Shown here: positions 1-5,424 of the stretch, piece after piece | Layout of the letters: every line of letters begins with the position of its first letter | How positions within the stretch are numbered: the first letter of the stretch is position 1 | Source: Acidobacteriota bacterium | GTDB lineage: Bacteria > Acidobacteriota > Blastocatellia > Pyrinomonadales > Pyrinomonadaceae | Direction of reading: 5' to 3' | DNA length: 6,718 bases | NCBI GenBank assembly: GCA_963169175.1 | Contig: CAUJFK010000170.1 | Span: 1 to 6,718, forward strand | Program-made: the position numbers and the translations under genes | Notes under the pieces: model-generated | What the model was told of the DNA's origin: nothing | Seen by the model: the letters and a program-made list of their open reading frames with translations, nothing else | Databases searched by the model: none

Positions 1-1385
1 TTAAGCTGGCAGAATTCACGGATCTGCCTCGGCGCCATGGCCGAATTCGAATAGACGCCGTCGTTCCCAAGCCGCGCTAACTGCGTTTCTCGCGCCCTGA
101 TAACACGTTCACGCACGGTCTGCGATCCCTCGGCCGGCCCACCGCCTTTACCGCGAAGTTCATTGAATTTGACCGCGGGAACGTCTATGTGGATGTCGAT
201 CCTGTCCATCAGCGGGCCCGAGATCTTGCCGACATACCGCTGTATCTGCATCGGCGAGCACTTGCACTCGCGTCCCGAACCAAAATAACCGCACGGACAC
301 GGGTTCATTGAGGCAACCAGCGTAAAATTTGCCGGAAATGTCAACGAACTTGCGGCCCGCGAGATAGTGACCTGCTTGTCCTCCATCGGCTGGCGGAGCA
401 CTTCAAGTACGCTCCGGTCGAATTCGGGCAGTTCATCCAGAAACAGAACACCGAGATGGGCAAGCGAAACCTCACCCGGACGCGGGATCGATCCGCCACC
501 GATAAGCCCGGCATGCGAAACCGTGTGGTGTGGCGATTTGAACGGCCGTTCGCGGATCAAGCCCGATCGCCCCGTCAGGCCGGCGACCGAATGGATCTTT
601 GTGATCTCAAGCGCCTCTTCAAATTCAAGGGGCGGCAAAATGGTCGGCAGCCGCTTTGCGAGCATCGTTTTACCCGAACCGGGCGGGCCGATGAACAGGA
701 TATTGTGCCCGCCGGCGCTTGCCACTTCCAGGGCCCGTTTTGCGGTCTGCTGGCCTCGTACCTCAGAAAAATCGACGCCGTACTTCGTGACCGCCGACTT
801 GAACTCACTCAGATCAAGCTTCATTGGCGCGATCAATGTCGGCTGGCCGCTTCCGAAGCCGTTTATAAGCTGGGCGGCGTCACGAAGGTCGCGGATCGGG
901 TAAACGTTCAGCTCCTGAACGACCGCCGCTTCGGTCGCGTTCTCTTCGGGAACAAGCAAGTTGGATATGCCATTCTCACGGGCCGCGAGTGCAATAGATA
1001 ACGCACCGCGAACAGGCCGGACACGGCCGTCCAGTGAAAGCTCGCCTATACTCAGCGTGCTTCCCGCATTGTCGGCATTCCCGAAATCGCCATTTGCACC
1101 CAGGATCGCAAGTGCGATGGGCAGGTCAAAGCTCGCGCCTTCCTTTCTTACATCCGCCGGCGCAAGGTTAACGGTCGTTTTGTGGATGGGAAAGAAAAAT
1201 CCGCTGTTCTTGATCGCCGCACGAATGCGTTCGCGCGATTCGCGAATGGCAGTATCCGGCAAACCGACGATTATGAACGGCGGAGCGAGATCGGTTTCTC
1301 CAGGCGCGGGCTGAAGATTGACCTCGATATCCACGATCAGGGCGTCTATGCCGTAAACGGCCGCGGACTGCGTGAGGAAAAGCAT
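1..1385 (-). CDS. yifB: YifB/ComM-family Mg-chelatase-like AAA+ ATPase (C-terminus cut by window edge)
   Basis: The minus strand reads open from an ATG at 1385 to the left edge: 461 codons plus two bases, with no stop. The protein starts MLFLTQSAAVYGIDALIVDI, the usual start of this family. Residues 1 to about 185 form the N-terminal ChlI-like domain. The AAA+ core follows, with Walker A GPPGSGKT at 233-240, Walker B LGVLFLDE at 311-318, sensor-1 region ASMNP at 358-362 and SGPLMDRID at 389-397 with the likely arginine finger. Four cysteines at 363, 365, 374 and 376 (CPCG and CKC) match the family's putative metal-binding insert. The end visible here, APRQIREFC, is the conserved start of the C-terminal domain, so roughly 45-50 residues lie outside the window if the length is the usual ~505-510. 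Family knowledge: ComM is a hexameric helicase promoting branch migration during natural transformation; in many other phyla the role is unproven. The gene is divergent from the sigma factor gene. No clear ribosome binding site is visible; the frame is also open upstream of this ATG, but family alignment favours it. Confidence 0.96.
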   Translation of the reverse strand, partial: MLFLTQSAAVYGIDALIVDIEVNLQPAPGETDLAPPFIIVGLPDTAIRESRERIRAAIKNSGFFFPIHKTTVNLAPADVRKEGASFDLPIALAILGANGDFGNADNAGSTLSIGELSLDGRVRPVRGALSIALAARENGISNLLVPEENATEAAVVQELNVYPIRDLRDAAQLINGFGSGQPTLIAPMKLDLSEFKSAVTKYGVDFSEVRGQQTAKRALEVASAGGHNILFIGPPGSGKTMLAKRLPTILPPLEFEEALEITKIHSVAGLTGRSGLIRERPFKSPHHTVSHAGLIGGGSIPRPGEVSLAHLGVLFLDELPEFDRSVLEVLRQPMEDKQVTISRAASSLTFPANFTLVASMNPCPCGYFGSGRECKCSPMQIQRYVGKISGPLMDRIDIHIDVPAVKFNELRGKGGGPAEGSQTVRERVIRARETQLARLGNDGVYSNSAMAPRQIREFCQL

Positions 1386-1510
1386 AAATTCTCGGAAATT
1401 ACCGGGTGGAACAAGAAATTCCTTGAAAGTGTAGCTCAAATACGCGGAAAATCTAAAATCGCATCGCGTTTCGCGGCCCCGCACCTGGTTCGCGACAACA
1501 AACACCACAA

Positions 1511-1622
1511 CCACGAAGATTCCTGATTCGTGGATTTTCATCCCTTGATTCGGGCATTTCGTGGTGGCGAAGCCGAAGTCCGAACCACGAAAAAACCGAA
1601 ACAAGAAACGAAAGTCCACGAA
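1511..1622. repeat. Cluster of CCACGAA/TTCGTGG heptamers in both orientations
   Basis: The heptamer CCACGAA occurs at 1511-1517, 1585-1591 and 1616-1622, and its complement TTCGTGG at 1527-1533 and 1558-1564, making five copies in 112 bp. Two pairs can form hairpins: 1511-1517 with 1527-1533 (7 bp, 9 nt loop), and TTTCGTGGT at 1557-1565 with ACCACGAAA at 1584-1592 (9 bp perfect, 18 nt loop). Neither is followed by a T tract on either strand, so a simple terminator is unlikely. Function is unknown. The words resemble degenerate phrase repeats I recall from intergenic DNA of several environmental phyla, but that is memory, not a search. Confidence 0.6.
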
Positions 1623-1694
1623 TTTTGGTCCCTTGCGGCAAAGTTGGCTGCTTGAATAAACGCTACAGAAAGTTCAATCTTCTCAACAATTTAC

Positions 1695-1723
1695 TTTACC
1701 TTTGCGGATATTCATCATAGAAT
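1695..1723 (+). promoter_or_regulatory. Possible sigma-70-like promoter upstream of the ECF sigma gene
   Basis: TTTACC (1695-1700, 4 of 6 to TTGACA) is separated by 17 bp from TAGAAT (1718-1723, 5 of 6 to TATAAT). Transcription from here would start near 1730 and give a leader of about 100 nt before the sigma factor ATG. The surrounding DNA is locally AT-rich, which fits a promoter but also makes chance matches easier. No obvious GGAAC-type ECF promoter is seen upstream of this gene, so self-activation cannot be read from the sequence. Confidence 0.35.
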
Positions 1724-1831
1724 CACATTATCTTTACGGGTTTTGGGGGCGGTGAAGCAACCCGAATTTGGAGGTAAGTCATCATAGCGAGCGACGATTT
1801 CCTAAATTCCGGCAATCTAAGAGGAGTTAGC

Positions 1832-2530
1832 ATGGATCCAACCTCCGCGGCGATCGAGCAGGATATTCCTTTCGGTTATGAGGACAGCCTGGAGTTGTCG
1901 TTTGTCCAGCCAGTGGCAGAAACGGCCGTTTCCTTTGATTCGGCAACGCCTGACATTGAACTTTGCCGCCTGGCGGGCGACGGAAATATCGGCGCGTTTG
2001 AGATGATCTATCAGCGCTATCACCGCCGGACATACAGCCTCACGCTTCGGATGACGAACAGCCCGACCGAGGCCGAAGACCTTACTCAAGAGGTCTTTAT
2101 CCAGCTTTTCAGAAAGATCGGCAGCTTTCGCGGTGATTCGGCCTTTTCCACGTGGCTTCATCGTTTGACGGTCAATCAAGTGCTGATGCACTTTCGCCGC
2201 CGCAGTGTAAAGAACGAGAAAACTTCTGAGGACGGTGAAATGCCTGAGCAGACCGTTGTCGGAAGCTCAAATCCGCGCAAAATGCAGATTGTGGACCGAA
2301 TTGCCTTGAAAAAGGCGATCGGAGAACTTCCGAACGGTTACAGGAACGTCTTTGTTCTTCACGATGTCGAAGGCTACGAACACGAAGAGGTGGCTAGAAT
2401 GCTCAAGATCTCAGTGGGAACATCGAAATCACAGCTGCATAAGGCCCGCCTGAAACTGCGCGGGCTGCTGATCAGACAAACCGAGGAAAAATCTTCCGCA
2501 TCACAGGCAACCAACACCGGAATCGCCTAA
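1832..2530 (+). CDS. ECF-type RNA polymerase sigma factor (sigma-70 family, RpoE/SigW-like)
   Basis: The protein has 232 residues. Sigma region 2 spans about 40-123, with DLTQEVFIQLF at 83-93 (core-binding region 2.2) and the FRGDSAFSTWLHRLTVNQVL stretch at 99-118 (regions 2.3-2.4, -10 recognition). A linker of about 33 residues follows, then region 4 at about 157-213, with the helix-turn-helix near 184-206 (HEEVARMLKISVGTSKSQLH) and the typical KARLKLR end. Regions 1.1 and 3 are absent, as expected for ECF factors. A variable tail of about 40 residues precedes region 2, which is longer than usual, and a Ser-rich tail of about 19 residues closes the protein. The ATG is supported by AAGAGGAG at 1819-1826, five bases upstream, the only strong Shine-Dalgarno seen at a gene start in this window. 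The next gene, 81 bp downstream, is a zinc-finger anti-sigma factor, the usual partner. The factor likely redirects RNA polymerase to envelope-related genes; the inducing signal cannot be read from the sequence. Confidence 0.95.
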   Translation: MDPTSAAIEQDIPFGYEDSLELSFVQPVAETAVSFDSATPDIELCRLAGDGNIGAFEMIYQRYHRRTYSLTLRMTNSPTEAEDLTQEVFIQLFRKIGSFRGDSAFSTWLHRLTVNQVLMHFRRRSVKNEKTSEDGEMPEQTVVGSSNPRKMQIVDRIALKKAIGELPNGYRNVFVLHDVEGYEHEEVARMLKISVGTSKSQLHKARLKLRGLLIRQTEEKSSASQATNTGIA

Positions 2531-2611
2531 TCTATCTAGTTTGATCACGGGAACTTAGCGGGTGGGGCCGCCGCTGCTAAATGCGGGGCACTGCTCAGTT
2601 GCGTAAATGTA

Positions 2612-3334
2612 ATGACCTGCGACGGATGCCAAGAGAATATAAGCCTGTTTCTGGACAATGAGTTGGATGAGAAAACATCGCTCGCGGTCCAGACTCACTT
2701 GTCGTTCTGTGCGGACTGCGCAAGGGTCTGCGAAGACTTTGCCTTGATCCTCGACTCCTGCAAGGTTGATCTGCCCGCCGAATTGCCGCCGCCTAATGCT
2801 GAAGCACTCTGGTGCCGGATCAACAACATTATTGAAAGCGAGGTCAACTCGCAGCCCGTGCCTGAAGAAAAGCCGCGTGGCTGGTTCGGCCGGGGCTTCA
2901 CATTATCACAATTGGCTTCGGCGGCCGTGGCAATTGCTCTGATAAGCTCGCTGCTGACCATCGTTGGAGTAAGGAATTATTTTGAGCCTACCGGCGAGGA
3001 CTTTAGCTTGCGCTCGGACGCGACACAAACAACATTTGAGAAAGTGTTCAGCAAGATCGGCCTGATCGAAACGCCGCAGGCGTCCAGGCTCAAACGACTG
3101 AAGGAGCAGCAGGCAGCGATCGAATACTGGAACAAACGCGTGCAGGTCCGCCGGGCCCAATGGGACGGAAAAATGCGCGACGCTTTTGACCGAAATCTGA
3201 ATGAGATCGACGAGGCAGTGACCGGGTACACTATCATGCTTGAAAAGAACCCGCAGGACGGGCTTTCAAGTGAAATGCTCGATTCGGCGCTGGATGAGAA
3301 AATGAATCTTCTCCGCGCTTTCTCTGAATTGTAA
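2612..3334 (+). CDS. Membrane-anchored zf-HC2 anti-sigma factor
   Basis: The protein has 240 residues. The N-terminus carries a zinc-binding anti-sigma (ZAS) motif: Cys3 and Cys6, then H29-x3-C33-x2-C36, with Cys6 23 residues before His29. This matches the zf-HC2 pattern that binds sigma regions 2 and 4. A Pro-rich linker follows (about 55-90), then one hydrophobic segment at about 100-119 preceded by WFGRGF, so the N-terminus should be cytoplasmic and residues 120-240 outside. The outer part is helical and charged: 157-211 looks like a long amphipathic helix or coiled coil (RLKRLKEQQAAIEYWNKRVQ), and the end is DEKMNLLRAFSEL. I do not recognise a named domain there; it may sense the signal or be the site of regulated proteolysis. 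The in-frame stop at 2537-2539 and lack of another start between support the ATG at 2612, although there is no Shine-Dalgarno. It follows the sigma gene by 81 bp and is probably co-transcribed with it. Confidence 0.9.
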   Translation: MTCDGCQENISLFLDNELDEKTSLAVQTHLSFCADCARVCEDFALILDSCKVDLPAELPPPNAEALWCRINNIIESEVNSQPVPEEKPRGWFGRGFTLSQLASAAVAIALISSLLTIVGVRNYFEPTGEDFSLRSDATQTTFEKVFSKIGLIETPQASRLKRLKEQQAAIEYWNKRVQVRRAQWDGKMRDAFDRNLNEIDEAVTGYTIMLEKNPQDGLSSEMLDSALDEKMNLLRAFSEL

Positions 3335-3346
3335 TGACCGACCGTA

Positions 3347-4126
3347 GTGATGGCCTGCAGTATTTTTAACATTTCGCGCTTTTTCAATGCTCGAAGAACT
3401 ACGATTCTGCTGTTAATGAACGTAGTTCTTTTCTTTGGCGTTGCGGCTGACCAGACGGCGGCGCAGAAGCGCTTTTCGCGCACCTATCCCGCGACCAAAA
3501 ATGTCCGCCTCCAGCTTGTAAACCGTTCCGGCACGATCATCGTCGAGGGCTGGGACCGGCCTGAGATCAACATTTCCGCCTATCTTGAGGCCCCATCGGC
3601 GACGCTCGCTCCACAAAGCCTGAGCGGGGCCATCGTGATGGACCTGGTGCGAGAGAATCAGGGACGCAATATCGGCAATGTGAATTTCACGATTCGTGTA
3701 CCGAGGTCATGTGTTGTAGATATAGAAACGCGCATCGGCAATTTGAGCGTTACCAACGTATCAGGCGGCCTCGTCCGGGCAGTCGTTACGACCGAGGGCG
3801 ATATAACGCTGACAAACATCATTTCGGCAGCTGTTGATGCTCAAAACGGGATCGGTGACATCTTTTTTGACGGTGCAATGCTCGGTGGCGGCCAGTATCG
3901 ATTTACCTCGATGCGTGGCAATATCAATCTTCGCATTCCGCTCGAATCATCTTTCCGCCTGGTCGCAACCGCTCCCTCGACCAGAAATATTGATCTCGGG
4001 CCATTTCGCGGTTCCAATATGCGTTTTGTCAGCGACGGCCAACGCGTTGCCGGCAAGGCCGGAGAAGGAGCTTCGACCCTGACAGTTACCAACCATCGCG
4101 GCAGTATCGCATTTTTGAGCCGCTAG
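3347..4126 (+). CDS. Secreted beta-repeat protein, DUF4097/putative-adhesin type (paralog 1)
   Basis: The 259-residue protein starts at GTG 3347 or, three bases on, ATG 3350; neither has a Shine-Dalgarno. The N-terminus has RR at 16-17 and a hydrophobic run at about 18-33, ending in an Ala-rich stretch (ADQTAAQ), consistent with a signal peptide cut near residue 40. ATG at codon 24 would lose the positive n-region, so I prefer the upstream start. The mature part is rich in short beta strands opened by Gly: GNLSV (131), GDITL (151), GDIFF (170), GNINL (191) and GSIAF (252), spaced about 20 residues apart, as in DUF4097-type beta-solenoids. Two motifs, VEGW (66-69) and FTIRVPRSC (114-122), recur in the next gene. 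It begins 12 bp after the anti-sigma stop and is very likely in the same operon. Function is unknown; an exported or outer-surface role is inferred from the signal peptide and the sigma/anti-sigma context. Family assignment is by pattern only. Confidence 0.75.
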   Translation: MMACSIFNISRFFNARRTTILLLMNVVLFFGVAADQTAAQKRFSRTYPATKNVRLQLVNRSGTIIVEGWDRPEINISAYLEAPSATLAPQSLSGAIVMDLVRENQGRNIGNVNFTIRVPRSCVVDIETRIGNLSVTNVSGGLVRAVVTTEGDITLTNIISAAVDAQNGIGDIFFDGAMLGGGQYRFTSMRGNINLRIPLESSFRLVATAPSTRNIDLGPFRGSNMRFVSDGQRVAGKAGEGASTLTVTNHRGSIAFLSR

Positions 4127-4140
4127 GCCCATATTTGGGC
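4127..4140 (+). terminator. Weak hairpin directly after paralog 1
   Basis: GCCCA (4127-4131) pairs with TGGGC (4136-4140) across a 4 nt loop, starting right after the stop codon. The stem is only 5 bp and no T tract follows, so it is at best a weak terminator or mRNA end-stabiliser. It sits just ahead of the promoter at 4158-4187, which makes a transcription boundary plausible. Confidence 0.2.
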
Positions 4141-4157
4141 ATGGGGAAAACAAATTG

Positions 4158-4187
4158 TTGACCTTTCCCGTCTGCAGGCCTTAAAAT
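4158..4187 (+). promoter_or_regulatory. Sigma-70-like promoter upstream of paralog 2
   Basis: TTGACC (4158-4163, 5 of 6 to TTGACA) and TAAAAT (4182-4187, 5 of 6 to TATAAT) are separated by 18 bp. This is the best housekeeping-type promoter match I found in the window, and it lies in the 99 bp gap before the gene at 4226. A start near 4194 would give a leader of about 32 nt. It implies that the second secreted protein can be made independently of the sigma-factor operon. Confidence 0.5.
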
Positions 4188-4225
4188 AGTGATGGCCTCG
4201 CCCCAGTCCTCCTCGCAATACCACC

Positions 4226-5077
4226 ATGAGATCAAATTTCCGACCTTTTACAATTGCCTTGGTTTTCGCGTTTCTCTTCGTCACCGCTGCTTCAGCGCAG
4301 CAGCTGGTAAAACGCACAACTTATAAATCCGATTCGTTCGACTTTGGGGCCGGCGGCACGCTTTCGCTGACCGGAGCTCCGAAGGGTTCTGTAAAGGTCG
4401 AAGGCTGGAACAAGAATCAGGTGCAGATCGACGCAGTCATCGAGCTGAATGGCGCGACCGAGGCTGATCTGGATGAGCTTGCCAAGGTAACCGGCTTCGT
4501 CCTCGAGGAAAGTATAGGTAAAACATCTATTACAAGCATCGGCACGCACGACAAGTCATACTTGAAACGAACGGCAAAGAAGTTTCCAAAACGCCTCATC
4601 GGCCTGCCGTTCAAGATCGATTATGTTATCAAGGTTCCGCGGTATTGCGACCTGATGATCGACGGCGGAAACGGCGATCTGGCGGTTTCAGGCGTAGACG
4701 GGGTTATCAAAGTCAATTTTCTTGATTCAAACGCGAAATTCGACCTGATCGGCGGCGCTGTCATGGCGACTATCGGCGACGGGTCTGTCGATGTGACCAT
4801 ACCCAGCCGAAGCTGGCGCGGCCGCCTGGCTGACATTTCGCTCACCACCGGCACAATGAACGTTAATCTGCCGCCCAGCCTGAACGCCGAGATCGATGCC
4901 TCCATTCTTCGGGCCGGAAAGATAGAAAACACCTACGCAGACCTCAAACCAAAAACGCGGAAAGACACCTTCACCGAAAAACTTATCGCTGCCAAGTCAG
5001 GCAACGGTGGTGTCTCGCTGAAATTCACCGTCGGTGACGGCAACCTCAACATCGGCCCGCTCGAAAAACCTGAATAG
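4226..5077 (+). CDS. Secreted beta-repeat protein, DUF4097-like (paralog 2)
   Basis: The protein has 283 residues. A clear signal peptide (RSNFRPF, then a hydrophobic core at about 8-20) ends in AASA, with likely cleavage after Ala24, before QQ. It is related to the preceding gene: GSVKVEGWNKNQVQIDAVIE (54-73) matches GTIIVEGWDRPEINISAYLE in paralog 1, and YVIKVPRYC (133-141) matches FTIRVPRSC, followed in both by a Gly-started strand (GDLAVSGVDG here). Compared with paralog 1 it carries a longer, Lys-rich segment between these motifs (about 74-130). The C-terminal half has further Gly-led strands (GDGSVDVTIP at 184-193, GDGNLNIGPL at 270-279), as expected for a beta-solenoid. The ATG at 4226 fits the signal peptide; there is no Shine-Dalgarno, and TCCTCCT, the opposite of one, lies at 4207-4213. 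It has its own likely promoter. The biochemical role is unknown. An export or envelope role is inferred. Confidence 0.75.
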   Translation: MRSNFRPFTIALVFAFLFVTAASAQQLVKRTTYKSDSFDFGAGGTLSLTGAPKGSVKVEGWNKNQVQIDAVIELNGATEADLDELAKVTGFVLEESIGKTSITSIGTHDKSYLKRTAKKFPKRLIGLPFKIDYVIKVPRYCDLMIDGGNGDLAVSGVDGVIKVNFLDSNAKFDLIGGAVMATIGDGSVDVTIPSRSWRGRLADISLTTGTMNVNLPPSLNAEIDASILRAGKIENTYADLKPKTRKDTFTEKLIAAKSGNGGVSLKFTVGDGNLNIGPLEKPE

Positions 5078-5105
5078 TCAAGATGTGCCAGTTTGAATGG
5101 ACAGA

Positions 5106-5207
5106 ACTTTGTGTCTTAAAACTTTGAGTCCTTTGGGTCTTAAACTTTGGGCTCATTGTGCTAAGAATCTTTTAAACACAAAGGGCACAAAGTTCAAGGC
5201 ACAAAGT
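5106..5207. repeat. Imperfect inverted repeat of CTTTGTG/CACAAAG phrases
   Basis: The left arm (5106-5138) and the complement of the right arm (5176-5207) match at 27 of 33 aligned positions with one single-base gap, around a 37 nt loop. Both begin ACTTTGTG and share ACTTTG and CCTTTG blocks at the same spacing. Two of the five mismatches are T versus C and would be G-U pairs in RNA from the plus strand. The left arm continues as a tandem duplication of a unit of about 24 bp (5107-5130 and 5131-5153), in which CTTTGTGTCTTAAA and CTTTGGGTCTTAAA differ at one position. The element follows the paralog 2 stop by about 30 bp. Role unknown; an extragenic repeat or a 3' mRNA structure are both possible. 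Confidence 0.7.
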
Positions 5208-5390
5208 GCGCTAAGGCAGCAAGTTGTACGTGCTCACGTTTCGTGCTCCGAGCCCGGCTTCACTACCACGACGCCACACGAATCAGGAAACGAAACCTGC
5301 GAAACCGAATCATCGGCTGGATTCGAACGCTTCTTGACCAAACCTGAAACATACTGCTGATAGGCCAGACAATTTGTAGTTCGGTTTCTG

Positions 5391-5424
5391 AAGGTGATAA
5401 GTTAAGTTCTTATCGCCTTTTTTT
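5391..5424 (+). terminator. Terminator-like hairpin plus T7 abutting the dcd start codon
   Basis: AAGGTGATAAG (5391-5401) pairs with CTTATCGCCTT (5409-5419) over 11 bp, with one G-U pair and a 7 nt loop. The last two T of the stem belong to a run of seven T (5418-5424), and the dcd ATG starts at the very next base. The shape is that of a rho-independent terminator. It may end transcription coming from the upstream gene or act as an attenuator in the dcd leader. No ribosome binding site can fit between it and the ATG. Confidence 0.65.

Larger units (their letters stand above)
1386..1831. other. Intergenic region between divergent genes, no gene seen
   Basis: This 446 bp stretch lies between the start of the yifB-type gene (minus strand) and the start of the sigma factor gene (plus strand), so it should hold promoters for both. 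It contains a cluster of short inverted heptamers (1511-1622), a possible promoter (1695-1723) and a Shine-Dalgarno-like GGAGGT (1770-1775) with no usual start codon at a proper distance. Open frames that cross it are short, run through the repeats and resemble no family I know. I see no RNA gene. Confidence 0.7.
5078..5424. other. Intergenic region with repeats, no convincing gene
   Basis: This 347 bp region holds the CTTTGTG/CACAAAG inverted repeat (5106-5207), a short CACGAATCAGGAA word shared with the earlier intergenic region (5277-5289), and the hairpin before dcd (5391-5424). An open frame at 5097-5360 is made mostly of the repeat and gives a protein that looks like no family I know, so I do not call it. 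A TTGACC at 5334-5339 could be a -35 element for dcd, but the matching -10 is poor. Confidence 0.7.

Noticed and set aside
1..3. Apparent TAA stop on the minus strand at the left edge
   Set aside because: It is not in the reading frame: the frame ends with CTT at 5-3 and two leftover bases, so the gene continues beyond the window.
367..1526. Several plus-strand open frames (367-903, 456-1001, 961-1314, 1182-1526)
   Set aside because: They are antisense to a clearly conserved minus-strand AAA+ ATPase and show no domain of their own.
1557..1592. 9 bp hairpin as a transcription terminator
   Set aside because: No T tract follows on either strand, and it lies between two divergent gene starts, where no terminator is expected.
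1453..1641. Minus-strand open frame of 62 codons in the intergenic region
   Set aside because: It is translated from the heptamer repeat cluster and resembles no known protein.
1770..1775. Perfect GGAGGT with no gene
   Set aside because: Only ATC or ATA codons lie at a suitable distance and a stop follows at once; likely chance.
1752..1787. Tiny GTG-started frame (11 codons) upstream of the sigma factor, a possible leader peptide
   Set aside because: It lacks a properly spaced ribosome binding site and has no regulatory-looking codon run; such short frames are common by chance.
5097..5360. Open frame of 87 codons on the plus strand after paralog 2
   Set aside because: It runs straight through the CTTTGTG/CACAAAG repeat, has no ribosome binding site and gives a low-complexity, family-less protein.
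5334..5363. TTGACC and TGATAG as a dcd promoter
   Set aside because: The -35 is good, but the -10 matches the consensus at only two positions, so I left it as a possibility and not as a feature.
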